Positions 39,794 to 53,432 are shown, counted from the stretch's first letter. The stretch is DNA of 64,000 bases from Saccharum officinarum (GCA_020631735.1 CM036201.1:73055253-73119252), one strand, 5' to 3'. Made by a program: numbers and translations. The notes: generated from the sequence alone by a model not told the origin.

Positions 39794-42565
39794 CTATAGA
39801 AGGGGAACCCAACCATGTGTAAGGAGTTAGTTGACACACATTCATGAAACCCTAGTTGAGTGGTGGACCCACTTGAGTAACTTCTTCACACCCCGACCTT
39901 TGCCCCGGCGAAGGCCATTATCGACTCCTATTGTGTTGGGAACCTGTTTCCCAACATTGGCGCCCACCGCGTGTAGGCCAAGCAAAAGTCACAATGGCAA
40001 GAAAAAGAGCAGCCTCTGCCAGTGCACCAGCGGAGACAACAACTAGGGGTAGGCCCAGGCGTAACACTCACAGTACATAGGCCACTACTTCAGAAGCCCA
40101 AGTTAACAACGAAGAGCGCCCAATGGTCAATCGACCCATGGCTGACGAAGACCACCCCAATCCAAACCCAACACCAGAGCAAGTGCTCCAAAGCCTGCAA
40201 GCCAAATTGCAAGTCGCCCAACAAAAAAGAGATAGATTGGCAGCGACCTTCACAGCAAACCAAAGGGTGATGCAAGCTTCACTACAGGCAGTGGAGATCA
40301 GACAGCAGTTAGCCATCCTGCAAACCGAGATACAGAGCATGCAAAAAAATCAACCACTTTTCAACGACTCCAATTAGACACAACCCGTGGCTCAGAGCCA
40401 GCCCAATCACCCGCCGACGGCATCACCTCAGCCAACCTTTGGCACACCACATACTAGTCCACCAAGCTACAGATCCATAGATTCAAAATCCCCACTATCT
40501 AAAGGGCTCCAAGCATCCCCATGGCCCACTTCCTACAAACCTATCACCTTACCCAAATTCAACGAAAAGACAGATCCATGCCAGTTCATTATGAGCTTTG
40601 AGGCAGCAGTAGCCTTCGCCAGTGGAAACGACATAGTTATGGCAAAGTCCTTCGTCATCACCACAGAAGGCGATGCACTAGAATGGTACTCCATGTTGAG
40701 ACCTAGTTCAGTTTACTCCTAGGAGGACCTCCGTGATAAAATCAAGGCCAATTTCAAAGGGTTCCAAAGCGAGTCTCTAACCTCAATGGACCTCTTCCAA
40801 TGCAAACAAAATCAAGGTGAAACTGTAAGGGAATACTTCCAGAAATTTGTGCAGCTCAAAGCCAAGGCACCAAATGTCCCCGAAGATGTAGCTATCGAAG
40901 CAGCAATCAAGGGCCTCTGAATCAGAGCCTTCGCTGGACACCTAGCCAGGGAGAAGCCCAGGTCTCTTGAGGAATTGTACAATGAATTCGACAAGTACTG
41001 CAGGTCTGATAGTGACCTACGCCGAAGGCTAGAAGAGCAAGGCCAACTAATGCAAGCTCAAGGCACCAGCAAGAATGTGCAAAGAAACAATAGAAGTCAA
41101 TTCCATCAGCATCAACAGCGAGGGCCTGATCAACAAGTCTTCAACATAGGCCACCAGGAGAACAACCAACAAAGCCACTATACAATGAAGACCAATCAAA
41201 ATACTGCATCACAAGGGCAGCAGGATAACAGAAGAAACAATCAGAATAGAAGCTGGAGCAAGAACCAAAACCAAAAGCAACGAAGGCAGTATTGTTTCTT
41301 CCATGGAGAAAACAAGGGCCATATCACTAGGGATTGCCCAGATGATAAGGAAACGTAGGAAAGGATAAAAAATAGAGACAACCCGCAGCCTTTGCAGCAA
41401 CAATCTGCTAGGGAAGTAAACCATGCCTTCGCGGCACCTCCTCAACAATAGCAATACTACCCAATATACCCAAGCCCAAACTCCACCCAAATACACCCAT
41501 CCACCTTAGTAGTTGTATATTACCCTAGCTTCTTGCCTGCGTGGCGGCCAAGCAATCAGCAGCAAGGACAACCAAGCAATCAGTAGGAAGGGCAACCAAG
41601 AAACCAGCGCACAGAAGCTAACCTCACCTACATAAACCCAAGGCCTCCGCACATTACATACATTGAGACCAGCCAACTTCCGCAAGTTCATAACAGACAA
41701 CTAGAAACACTACCACCACCTCCGCCCCCAGCACAATTAGCTATCCCCAAGAATGAACCTAATCCTGAGAACCAACTCAACCCACACACAACTTTGCCTA
41801 CCATCGGCATGACACTACCAATAGCCGGAGGCTCTTCACTATAGTTCTAAACAAAGAAGCAGAAGAAAGATCATTTTAGACTTGTCAACAACGTAGTAGT
41901 ATAGGGACCAGTACGTTACACTGATTGGTCAAAGACACCCCTGACATTCTCAGAACAAGAGCTCCAGCTAGAAAGCTACTCCCATACTGATGCCATGGTT
42001 ATCAAGGTGAATATTGCAAGTTAGGAAATTAGCAGAGTCCTAGTTGATTCAGGAAGCTCTGCAGACATATTTTTTGTCAATGCCTTCGATCAGATGAAAT
42101 TGAGCAGAAGTCAATTATAGCCTTCGGACTCTCCATTGAGAGGCTTTGGAGGCAAAAGAATTAAGGCCTTGGGAAAAAATTTCTTTGCCAGTGTCCTTCA
42201 GAGATCAGCAGAATGCAAGAACAGAATATGTAACCTTTGATGTTGTCGACCTCTACTACCCATACAACACCATCTTTGGAAGAGATTCATGAATAAGTTC
42301 AACACAACCATTCACATGCGCTACCTCTATATGAAATTGCTAGCCCTCCACGGTGTTATCACAGTTCATGGCAGTCAGAAAGAAGCAAGAAACATAGAGA
42401 GATCCATCTACAAGTCACAGTGCAACATCAATTATGTTGAGGAAGCCGAGAGCAATGCACCAGAGCCTCCGCACATGCCCAAAGGAAAAACAGACCTCAA
42501 GGACCAAGAAGAAACAAAGTCAGTATTGCTAGAGCACGCCGCTCAGGATAGAAAAGTTATCATGA
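39794..42565 (+). pseudogene. Tat-lineage gypsy fragment: LTR end, gag and protease
   Basis: An LTR 3' end (to CCCAACA, 39956) is followed by TTGGCGCCCACCG (39957-39969), a Tat-type primer site. The gag reads WPTSYKPITLPKFNEKTDP, SFEAAVAFASGND, LEWYSMLRPSSV, VREYFQKFVQLKAKAPN and REKPRSLEELYNEF, then an atypical knuckle (CFFHGENKGHITRDC). Protease follows near 42030 ([15 protein letters not shown]; active-site DSGSS) and VVDLYYPYNTIFGR. At least a dozen stops occur, mostly TAG (for example 40375-40377, 40720-40722). Reverse transcriptase and integrase are absent; sequence switches at about 42565. Confidence 0.82.
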
Positions 42566-44090
42566 TTTTAGGAGCCTTATTTATTTAATTAAAAACCATA
42601 CAAGAAAATACATATAATAGCATTTTAAAAAATTGGAAAAACATTTCTTTCTCTCTTTTCGGCCCACGGCTTGCTCCACCCGACCAAAAAATGAGCTGGG
42701 CCAGCCCAACAAGGCCAGGCCGCACCTCTGCTCTGGCTAGTGGCCATGGCGGTGCCCGGCCGGCTGCCATCTCGCCGATGACGAGCCTGCCAGTAATGGC
42801 GAGGGTGCCACTGCGCACCCCACCAACCCGTGAACCCACCCAAGCGATGAATCGACTGACTAGAGCACTAAGAGGAGGTCTAGACCGGCCATGGTGGCTT
42901 GACGGGCAAGCACCCGGTGGCGCATCGTGTTCCGACCACTCCGATGCACCACTAGATCGATTAGCACCGGGTTAAAATAGAGTAGCTCACCACAAGCATG
43001 GGACAATGCTTGGTTGAGGCAGAGGGGCACCAGAGATGAGTGGTCGATAGGAGAGGTATCGGCGGCGGCGCGAACCGAGGTTGATGGCGGCATTCCAGCG
43101 CGTTCGGTGTTGTAGAGCTGAAATGAGCGAGCTGATCACGATCAAGGCATTGAGGCAGTGCTAAAACACAAGATGATGCGGCAAACGGCTCACCAGTGAG
43201 GCCTGGCCACGAGAGGGTGGAACTCAGCGGCGCTGTTGTCGGACGAGGGGAAGAAAGCGGTGCGCCGGGCAACTCCGACGGCGAGGCGAGGCAAGGGCAG
43301 GCTCAAGACGTGCGTAGGGAGATGGCGAAGCTAACTATGAGTTCAATTTGGAGGATGGGGCAATGGGGACGACAAATTTTTTGATGATGGCGAGCTCGGT
43401 CAAGAATAGAAAAGAAGGAAAAGAAGGTGACGACGGCGAGCTTGGGCTTTATAGCACGGTAGGGATGGCCTCAAGGCGACACGCAAGCTCGGTGCGGACA
43501 CATTGAAGCGGGAGATGGCGCTTGGACACACCTGGGAGACCACTGGCATCCATCAGCGGCATGCAGGAGGTGGCAAGGATGATTTTGAAAATTTATGAAA
43601 TTGCCACTACGTTTGATTTAAAATTACTTTCAAATTTTCTAAAGAAGTTGAAAATCTCCAAAAATAAAAGTTCCTCAACTTTTCCTGCTTTACAACTTTG
43701 CTTTAGAAAGTTTTGCCAAAATCCTTTTAGATTTTGAAATGCAAGTTTGAAATCAAAGGGGGACACTTTCTGGAATTTGGTAAATTCAAAATTACTTTAA
43801 ATTCTTTATGGAAACTTGAAAAACTTTGAAAACCAACTCTGTAGGTCTTGACAAGATCTAAAAGATTGCTTTTGGTCTCAAACCCAAATTCTTTTTAGTT
43901 TTGAAATTGCACAAAAGGGGGTAGAATTAGGGTTTTTGGGTTCAAATAGACATCATCTCAGAAGCCTAGTCAGTCTATTAATAAAAACTTGTTTTAGTGA
44001 ATGCACATCAAGGTTATCTAAACATAGATGCTTTGCAATGCATATGATGACATAGCTAGTTTTAGTGTTTATAACACCAGAGGTGTTACA
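42566..44090 (-). mobile_element. Chromovirus-type gypsy LTR fragment, antisense
   Basis: On the minus strand the sequence starts TGTAACACCTCTGGTG at 44090, directly after GGAGAA (44096-44091), the end of a polypurine tract. This is the typical LTR start of Tekay/Del-like chromoviruses. The plus-strand left half (42660-43560) is GC-rich with GAGCTCGG and GGCGGCG phrases like the promoter-side region of LTRs near 50100-50460. The left boundary is uncertain, since it abuts the Tat fragment. No coding region is supported. Confidence 0.5.
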
Positions 44091-45439
44091 TTCTCCAATC
44101 TAGAGGCATCCTTGAGTGTAGGACGAAAACCAACCCCTATTCTCAACACCACTGCAACTCAAGAAATCTGCACATCACGAGAAGTGTGCAGGCCATGGTC
44201 AGCACTGATGAGCTTTAGTGGAAATAGAAAATAAAGGATCTGGTGGTCCTAATAGTTTGGCTATAGTTTGCATCCTTAGCACATGCGGAATAGCAACAAG
44301 TATATAATATATATCTTCTCAAAATGCCAACCCACATTCTCATTCTCACATCCACTCCACATCTCATCTCATATCTCATATCTCATCTCATATCTCACCA
44401 CTCATCATCTCTCACAACACCCTCATTCTCTCAGTCTAAGCGATGAGGCAGCCTCCACATGCCCCTCGCCTCAACAGCCTCAAGCCAGACCTATCTTGGA
44501 GTTCGTGAATTGGCTACTCTAGTGGAGCTCATGGCTTGGAGGATCCCCATCTTGTGAGTGGATGTGTGGCACCCGCTGAGGGTTTGACTCTTGATAGTCA
44601 ATTAGCTCGTGATCCGTCAAGTGGGTGCATCGCCACAACGAGGAGTAGCTTGCCGGGAAGCAAGTGAAGCTCAGTAAAAAATCTTGTGTCTTCTCTTGTC
44701 GAGGATTCTCTTTGTAATTGTGTGTGATTGATTCTTTGGATACATCTCATCTCTATACCATCGGTATAAGAATCAATTCACTTCCCTTTTTTATTCTTGC
44801 ACTTTATCTTATCTAGTGTACTTAGAGTAGTTTGTATCACATACGAGTAAGTAGCTTAGTGACTTAGCTTTGTTGGTGTGAATTAGAGATCATAGTCTTG
44901 CTCCCTAGAATTGTATAGATGGCTTGCTTAGTATAGTTGAGCTAGTGCTACAATTAGCGTCGCCACCTTTTATACTAACAATTGTTGTTTAGTGAAGCTT
45001 ATAGAATTTTAAATAGGCTATTCACCCCCCTCTAGCCATTTGGACCTTACAATTACGGATTCGTCTCATCTTTGAGTAATCTCCAGGTTCTTCATTTATT
45101 ATTTCTAAGTTCTTTATTTGATTAAGCTCAGTTCTTACTTATTTTGATTACAGGATCTTCGCTCGTATTGAGTGCTCTAGTCTTAAGATCTAGATTAGAG
45201 TAGTAATTATTATTGTAGACACGGTGTTTAGGCTAGTGTTTACTTGAGTTTGCGCCCAATCCTCCGGTTAGTTGTGGTAGCTACAGAGCTGATAGCTCTA
45301 TAGATTATTATAATCCACCACGATAGGGTTGGTGTTTCGTAGAGCTTTTTGGTAGCCTTCCCCCGATCACCCTTTTCCTAGTCTTTTTTCGAGGATCAGA
45401 AAGGTACTGCTGCTCCAAAGTAAGTGAAGTATAGTGAGC
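44091..45439. repeat. LTR-derived sequence, copia-type LTR end at about 45050
   Basis: 44340-44425 is a (TCTCATA)-type simple repeat. The segment 44550-45050 ends with CTATTCACCCCCCTCTAGCC...CCTTACA, a phrase found at the 3' end of SIRE/Maximus-type copia LTRs in sense orientation. 45051-45439 (GGATCTTCGCTCGTATTGAG, CACCACGATAGGG, CCCTTTTCCTAGTC) also looks LTR-like, but I cannot assign it. No gene is supported in this stretch. Confidence 0.4.
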
Positions 45440-47671
45440 CTGATCTTAGTTAGATAGAATCAACTTAGAAAACTTTAGATAGTTCCTCTCTACCCACAAA
45501 AACATATTTACCTTTTCTTTTTTGATGTTCTTGATTCTCTCTAGTGCACTTCACTTTCCTCGTAGAAATCGATACTCTGGAATACTCTCGGGTGAAAGCT
45601 ACATCGGTATTCGTGCGCTTGCAGATTTTTCTATGTGCGTTAACAAATACCAACACTTGCAAAACCTTTTCTCATCCAATGGCTTGGTGAATATATCGGC
45701 AAGTTGATCTTCAGTGCCCACACTCTCAATGCAAATGTCCCATTTTTGTTGATGATCTCTTATGAAATGGTGGCGGACATCAATGTGCTTTGTTCTTGCT
45801 TATTGAACCAGATTGTTGGTGAGCTTCATGGTAGTCTCATTGTCACATAGCAATGATACTTGTTTGAACTTGATTCCAAAATCATTCAAGGTGGCCTTCA
45901 TCCAAAGAATTTATGCACAACAACTACCAGTGGCTATGTATTCGGCTTTGGTGGTTGATAATGCAACACTATTTTGCTTCTTTGATAACCATGAAACAAG
46001 TGATTTTCCCAACAATTGACATGTACCCGAGGTGCTCTTCCTTTCAACCTTGCATCCCGCATAGTCAGAGTCTAAATATCCAATAAGTTCAAACTTTGCT
46101 CCTTTGGCATACCACAAACTAATATTTTGTGTATGCTTCAAGTACCTCAATATTCACTTTGTTGCATTCAAATGACTTTCTCTTGGTGAGGCTTGAAATC
46201 TTGCACACATGCACACACTAAACATGACATTCGGTCTTGATGCGGTCACATAGAGTAGGCTTCCAGTCATAGACCGATATAACTTTTGATCCACCATGTT
46301 GCCACTTGCATCACTATCCAAATTGTCATTTGTTCCCATTGGTGTACTAATGGCCTTGCTGTCAGTCATGCCAAACTTCTTGAACATGTCTTTGATGTAC
46401 TTGCCTTGACTCACAAATGTACCATTCTTCAATTGCTTGATTTGAAGACCAAGGAAGTAACTTAATTCTCCAATCATGGACATTTCAAACTCATTAGCCA
46501 CCATCTTTCCAAACATAATAGTCTTGATTGGTTGATCCGAATATGATGTCATCAACATAGATTTGCAACATAAACAAGTCTTGGCTAATCTTCTTAGTGA
46601 AAAGAGTAGTGTCAACCTTGCCCATTTTGAACCCATTAGAGAGTAAGAAATGTCTCAATCTCTCATACCATGCTCTAGGTGCTTGTTTTAATTCATACAA
46701 TGCCTTCTTCAACTTGTACACATGGTTGGGTTTCTTGTGATCTTCAAAATAGGGCGGTTGCTCAACATACACTTCTTCATTGATGTAGCCATTGAGAAAT
46801 GCACTCTTGACATCCATTTGATAGAGCTTGATGTTGTGGGCACAAGCATAGCCTAGCAAGATTCTAATTGCTTCCAATCTACAACTAGTGCATATGTTTC
46901 TCCAAAGTCAAGACCTTCAACTTGAGTGTAACCTTGTGCTACCAATTTTGTTTTGTTCCTTACTACTACCCCATCTTGATCTTACTTGTTTCTAAAGACC
47001 CATTTGGTTCCAATCACATTATGGTTCTTTTGTCTTTCAACTAATTTCCATACTTGATTTCTTGTTAAGTTGTTCAATTCTTAATGCATTGAATTAACCC
47101 AATCAACATCCCTCAAGGCTTCTTCTATCTTCTTTGGTTCAACGAATGACACAAATGAGAAATGCTCACAAAATAAAGCCAATCTTAATCTAGTTTGTAC
47201 ACCTCTAGAAATATCTCCAATTATAGTGTCCAATGGATGATCTCTTGCAATATTGGTTGGTTGGAGTATTGGAACATTGCTTGCACTTGCTTCATAATTG
47301 GGTTGAGATTATGTACTAGCCACTTGTTGATCTTGCACATTGTCATGAGAGCCACTTGAACTTGCTTGATTTGTATCATCTTGCACATTTGAGTTAGAGA
47401 GCACTTGCACTTATTCATCTTCATCATCATTCACTTGCCTAGGCCTCAATTCACCAACATCAATGTTCTTCATGGCATTTGAAACTCGAATACCTCTAAC
47501 ATCTTCCAAGTTCTCATTCTCATCTTGGGAACCCTTGGTTTCATCAAATTCAACATCATGTACCTCCTCAAGAGTACCACTTGCCAAATTCTAAACTCTA
47601 TATGCTTTGCTTATGGTTGAGTATCCAAGTAAGAATCATTCATCACACTTCTTCTCAAACTTGACCAATCT
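45440..47671 (-). pseudogene. SIRE/Maximus-type copia pol fragment, antisense
   Basis: Reading the minus strand from 47671: the post-integrase region (FEKKCDE, FLLGYSTISKAYRV), then the reverse transcriptase: VWKLVERQKNHNVIGTKWVF, QGYTQVEGLDFGETYA, IKLYQMDVKSAFLNGYINEE, LKKALYELKQAPRAWYERL and YVDDIIFGSTNQ (near 46540). RNase H follows (YLDSDYAGCKVERKSTSG, ALSTTKAEYIA), then ARTKHIDVRHHF and DQLADIFTKPL. Several stops and frameshifts are present. The 5' part is removed by the large gypsy LTR beginning at 47672. Confidence 0.88.
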
Positions 47672-50600
47672 TGTCACACCCGGTTTTAAGGACAAAACCA
47701 GACATACACCATATGTGAAATAAAGAAGTCAAATCTCACATATAGCCACAAATAAGTGTAATATCAAGAGACAAATGCTTAATAAACATAACGCAATAGT
47801 ATAAGATATAACCTTAGAGAGCAACACAGCGGAAAGACAACTCCAAATACCGGGTGTAGACTTCACTCCAGGAACAAACTGACTGGTTGATCATAAGTCT
47901 AAACTTCTCCTGAGGTGTGGGAAATAGCAAGAGTGAGTCCATGTCGAACTCAGCAGATATATCATAGGGTTTATGAGGCTCAAAAGGTTTAACACAGGTT
48001 TACTGCGATAGCTTTTAGTGAGTCATCTTTTTAGCAAATGAGTAGCAACAAGTTTACCATAAGCCCAAATAACCTCATGATCATGTAAACGAGAATAATG
48101 TATAGCAAGAAACAATAATCATTAGTAAGCATCAACATCATCAGTATTAACATTATCATCAGTGTTCATCATTTATTCTGTAAGGGTCCAAGGCCACTCG
48201 TGACCGTGAGCACGGCTGTTATAACAGTTCTACACTCTGCAGAGGTTGTACACTTTCACTGTGAGTCGTGATTACCCACATGCCCAGGGCGGCCAATCCC
48301 CAAAACACTCCCAAGGTGAGTAGGCAGGGTTCACTATGAAGCCTTTCAAAGGTTCGTCTAACAAGTTAGGGCCGCTAGATTTCCAAAGTCAGCCTGTGTG
48401 ATACAACCAGTCTCAGAGATCCACAGTCTGCTTTTTCCTATTTGCGCCACAAGGGTAACCTCTAACAAGCTAGAAAAGGTCCTCATACTGAGCTAAAGCC
48501 AGAGCCATATAGCCCTCACAGTTGTACTGTAAGTCCCAGATGTTCGCTTATAGATAAGTCCTTAAGGAGATAAACTAGAGCACCATAAAAACAACCCAAT
48601 ATGCTCTAGCCCTCTTGAGCCATGTTGCTTTAAAATATCTTTTAAATGTTTATTGCATATACCATTAGTCAAGTTACATATCATGGTTATTTATCTTGAG
48701 CACTAGCATAAATACTACCCAATGCAATGTCCCATGGGTGTCAAGGTACAAGATACAAAAACTAGGATATCCTTAGTGGTAACAAGGTAGACACATGAAT
48801 ATGAATTAAGTATATTAAAGGTGAATATGAAACAAGGATGATTCCATGCTATACTTGCCTTAAATCCAAGATCCTTTCTCTGATCCAAATCTTCAATTAA
48901 AAGCTTCTTGAATCTCCACGTAAATCTCACCGACTGAACTTGATCAATAAATCACCACACACGCATCGAGCAATCATACATGAAGCAAACAATGAATAAT
49001 AATTAGAACAGTACACCAACATCAAGAAAACATGTTTAAAAGTCTATAAAAATATTCTACACGTCACTACGATCACACAAACGCGAATTTCACCGAAATC
49101 TGATTTAAAACGCAAAAGTTATGAATTAAACCATATTTTCTTTAATAAAATAATAACTTAAATCTAACCACAAATTTTAAAAGTGATAAACATGTATAAC
49201 AGTAGGAAAAACATGTGACAAGCTAAATGTAAGCATTTACTATTTATATTTAAACTAAGAAGTCATAATTGAAAAAGTCGTTTAAGTTGATATAGATCAT
49301 ATTAACATCTATTTATAGGATACCAGAAATTATACCTAAGTTGTTTTTAATAAATTAATAGTCATTAGATAAACATTAATCAACTTAATTATATGTTTCA
49401 TATTTAACTAAACAAATTATAATTAACAAAGAAATATTTAAGTTGTTATTTTCCAAGTTATCATTTTATTATTTATAAAAGACAGGAGATAAACCTAAAT
49501 TAACTTTAATTTAAAAAACATTGAATACATATTAATAAAAGTGCATCTAAATTGAATTTATATGAATCATGTTTAACTATGCAACTTATAGTTAATAAAT
49601 ACATATTTAAGTTGAAAGATAATCATAAAAGATCGATATTGTCCTTTATTACTTTTATTTAGAAACAAATTTGTATAATCATTAATCGAATTAATAGGAT
49701 TAATTTAATTAACAAGTGACATGGTAAATATTGCCGCTAGCATGTAGGTTACATCGACACGGTCGCGTCGCAACGATAACGGGATTATAACTCTATGTTG
49801 CTTTTAACAATAAAAATTATGTGCATATATTAATTAATTAAATATTCAAATATATATTCAAAAACATGTGACACGAAAAAAACAATGTTACTACTATGTA
49901 GAGCGCGTCGACACGAAACTAACGCAAGTTGAATGGATCAAAATGAGTTAAAACGTAAATGATATGGTCTAAACAAGTTTATATGTATACACGTATTTTT
50001 ATCGAATTTCAGGATTTGTTTTTCTAAAGGAAAATGACCATAATGTGTGGGTGATGTCATGACGATGTCATCAAGCTGGCAAGATGAGAATTGTGCACGC
50101 ATGGCTACTCTGATGTCTCGGCTTGCGTTCGCGGTTCGCGATGGGAATAGCACAGGGAGAAAGAGAGGATGGAGAATCCACCTTCTGTGTTCTTGTCGGT
50201 GGTAATAGCTCAGAGACGACCATACCTCAGCGGGTTCCTGCAAGGCACCGGCAACGACACGTGAGCACTAGAGATCTAAAGCGGGAGGCAGAGAGCGCTG
50301 GGAACTTCTTCACCTCGACGCGAAGCTCGGCAACGGGTCGTGGATGGTGGTGAAGCGGCGGGCAATGAGCGTGGCCGCGGCGGCTGCACCCGAGCTCGGT
50401 GAGATCCAAAACGCCGCTGTGGCTATGCGAGCTAGGCGGCTGCGCTAGAGTTTAGGCTGGGCGCTGTGACACAGGGGTTGGTACATATATATATAGGGAG
50501 GAAAACTCTCCACCTTTATGTCAACTAGCGATATGGTGCTAATTGACGTTGCACCATTTACCTCCGCTAATAGGCCTAAGTAATCATTTAAGCCCATTAG

Positions 50601-51239
50601 TAAATAAATATATGGGCCTTTGAGATTTATTAGGATTATTGCATATGGGCTTGGGTGGAAAATGAGATATTTATTATTTTCGGAATTAATTAATTTCGTG
50701 GATCAAATAATTCTAGAAAAGTCCAGAATTATTATTTAAGCCGTGAAAAATACTCCGAGAGCTCTGAAAATTTGGGAAAATTTTTCAGAGATATTATGGA
50801 ACATGAGGAACCCAAATAAAGTATTTGGAGCTCATGATAAGATATTTTGGAGCATCTAAAAATTAGACAATGCTCACAGACAAGTGAAAACAAGTTACAG
50901 AAAAAGTCAGAAAAATTCCCGAGAAGTTTGTAGAGTTGATTGACAGATGAGGAACAAGATATTTGATTGTAGAAAAATGATAAAGGCTTGCTAGAGAAGG
51001 AAGATCGTCCTACTAAATGCATTTTAAAGATTTTATTCACTCTCAACACACAAAGGAACAATAAGCAAACATCATATCAAATCATATGCACCGGCATGTA
51101 TACACACAATGTTGCTAAACCCTATGATAAATTTTATTTTAGTGAAAAATATTATTTTTCTATATTTTCATGAGCACTAGAATACAAAATTAAATTACTT
51201 TGCATCTATTTTGAAAAGAGAAAATTTTAGGGTGTTACA
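47672..51239 (-). mobile_element. Element X, LTR A: 3.57-kb LTR of a chromovirus-like element
   Basis: The plus strand reads TGTCACACCCGGTTTTAAGG at 47672 and ends TTTTAGGGTGTTACA at 51239; on the minus strand this is TGTAACACCC...GGGTGTGACA. A polypurine tract in antisense (TTCTACCCCCTTAAG, 51241-51255) follows immediately, so the element runs on the minus strand and A is its 3' LTR. The LTR includes a long AT-rich middle (49000-50000) and a GC-rich part (50050-50460) where the promoter would be expected. A 3.6-kb LTR is very long but matches Tekay/Del-type elements of grasses. Confidence 0.85.
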
Positions 51240-53432
51240 ATTCTACCCCCTTAAGATGAATCTCGTCCTCGAGATTCGGAAGATGGTGATAAAAGAGATA
51301 TTGATACCCTGCCTTTATTTAATTCTCAACTTTCCAAGTTACATCTTTCTCTCTTCGATTGCTCTACTACACTTTACACGCTTTAAATACTGTTTGCCTA
51401 AAAGTCATTGGACAGTTTCTAAGATCCTGGCTGGCTAATCTGCTTAAGCATTATCATCTCTCTTATTGAGCTCCTCCAAAGCCGTTTGTTCCTCTACTCT
51501 GACTTCTGTAAACTCATGGTCCACTTTGCTATCCTCGGTGTACCTATCTTCTAATTGGTCATTCTCGTCTTCCTCAGGTAAGAGTCGACCACCTTGATAC
51601 TCAATTCTTTTTCCTGACGGTATTGTTAAGATAATTGTGCACCGAGTACCATGAATCACTCCTTTGTGCGCACAGAGCCATCCATTACCAAGAACCACGC
51701 AAATTTTAAGTGACTCCAACACAATGAGAGTTGCAGTGAAGTTTTCCTTATTTATGACAAGACTGACATTCGGACATATCTGATCTGCTTGCATTTCTCC
51801 CACTAGGGTACGAACTAGCAAAGGCCTCCTCGTTGGACACTTCACCATCTTGCACGTCTCTACTATGTCAACAGAAATGAAAGAATGCGAAGCACTAGGG
51901 TCAAACAGAGCAAAAACTTGTACTATGCTTACTTGAATATAACCACCCACCACTTTGGTAACTCCATGAATTTTATCCATATCCACATTGCTCAGTCTTC
52001 CATTGACATAGTTTCACTGTGCTTTGCTTCCTTGAGCAGGCTTCTTATGGACTTTCCTTTTTTGCTTTTGTCGTTGTGGATTCTGACTTAATTCACTCCC
52101 AACTTGCTCTTCAACATTGTTGTTTTGATAATGCTCAGCTTCATCATACCCATAACATCCTTCAATGGCAGAAACATCAGCCTTTTCCCACATATCAGTG
52201 CGAGACGTCATATAGGGCTCCTGAGTCATTAGATACTACACTTTCTGTCATCAAGTGACCAATATCAGCAACACGAGCAAGTATAGATGATCATAATCAT
52301 GAGCTATCTAAAGGGACAACTCTCGCCTCCGTGGATCCAAAATTATCAACCTTGTACACAAGACATTTTTGCTTCAGAGTGGCAACTCAATCATGGAAAC
52401 TAACCAATACTTCCAAATAGAGAATTAAACCTTAATAAACATTCTTTACATTGGCTACCCCCTTAAAATAAGGGACACCAAATAAGGTAGCTTGAAACAT
52501 TTTCTAGATGAGCTAACTAGCATCCATACGTTCTAATATCCTAATGATTCTTTTGTGCATAGGTAGAAACAAGAAATCTGAAGTTTCTCGCGAGTAGAAA
52601 ATCAACAACGCGGTAAAACTGCTACAACTCTCGTTTTGTAATTCCAATGAAGTTCCACCTTATACCGTTGGAAAGCTTATGAAATTTCCTAAAACTTTCT
52701 TATAGAACACTTTTCCAAATTATGTAGATGACTTGGTCGAAAACAGCACATAACAGATTCTGTTCTAATTTTCAGACAACACAGTTGCATCGTCTTGTGA
52801 TTTTTGTATCTCCCAATCCAAAATAACTATGAGGGTGGTTCTTGCGGCTAGATGAAGATCTCGAAGCCAAATATTGTCCAGAATTTTCTCATGATTTATG
52901 GTCATTCAAAGATAGATGTTTAAGCCGAATGAGACAGACTGCTATAAAAGGATAGGATGTAGAGAGTCAAAATAAACCAATCCATCCACCTATTCACTAA
53001 TCCTTATATCTTAAGCCTATATCTAAATGAAATTATGGAAATCCACAAATCTATTGCAATCATTATAAAGATCCAAAACAAGCATAGGCATAAAGACAAT
53101 CCAACATGGCAATATAGGAGCACAACTCAACATTGACTCAACTTGCGATGCTATCATTTTCTTTGTATAAAGGGAAAAGATCATAATGCTTCTCTTCCGA
53201 TGTCGCAAGAAGATGGTAAGATGAGGTTCTAAAAGCATACCAAATCAAGGAGCGAAGATGAGAACAAAGACTTTTAAAATAAGCAACAAGGCGGGGATAA
53301 TATCAAGGGCAAGGATACAGTATGGAAGAAAATACCAAGGTTTATAGAACAATGATTGTTATAGCAGTTTCAAAACCTTAACATGACTAATTTCTAACTA
53401 GGCTTGTGTTCTACAGTCAACATTACTCTAAT
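51240..53432 (-). mobile_element. Element X internal region, 2.2 kb, no reverse transcriptase
   Basis: Bounded by the antisense polypurine tract (51241-51255) and a degraded initiator-Met primer site (ACTCTAATACCAC, 53416-53428), so this is the whole internal region. It holds one protease-like frame (51444-52229) and a stretch of pol 3' end by the polypurine tract (minus frame RDEIHLKG-like, the usual end of chromovirus pol). 52260-53415 is non-coding by eye. Gag core, reverse transcriptase, RNase H, integrase and chromodomain are missing. Confidence 0.75.
51444..52229 (-). pseudogene. Element X protease-like ORF
   Basis: The minus frame starts near 52229 (MTQEPYMTSRTDMWEK), has a basic stretch (QKQKRKVHKKPAQGSKAQ), a stop TGA near 52017-52015, then continues VNGRLSNVDMDKIHGVTKVV and the retroviral aspartic-protease-like domain (VFALFDPSASHSFIS, CVVLGNGWLCAHKGVI, GKRIEYQGGRLLPEEDE). 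The catalytic DSGAS of this family is DPSAS, and the usual GMDWL flap-side motif is GNGWL. The fold-defining residues otherwise follow RVP_2-type domains. Catalysis is unlikely. Confidence 0.7.

Noticed and set aside
42585..43384. GC-rich open frames on both strands considered as a host gene
   Set aside because: Composition and the following TGTAACACC/polypurine junction at 44090 mark the segment as a chromovirus-type LTR.
49940..50410. Open frames in LTR A, with a similar copy at 55774-56227 in LTR B
   Set aside because: They are repeated in both LTRs at the promoter-side GC-rich part, shift frame between copies and match no family.
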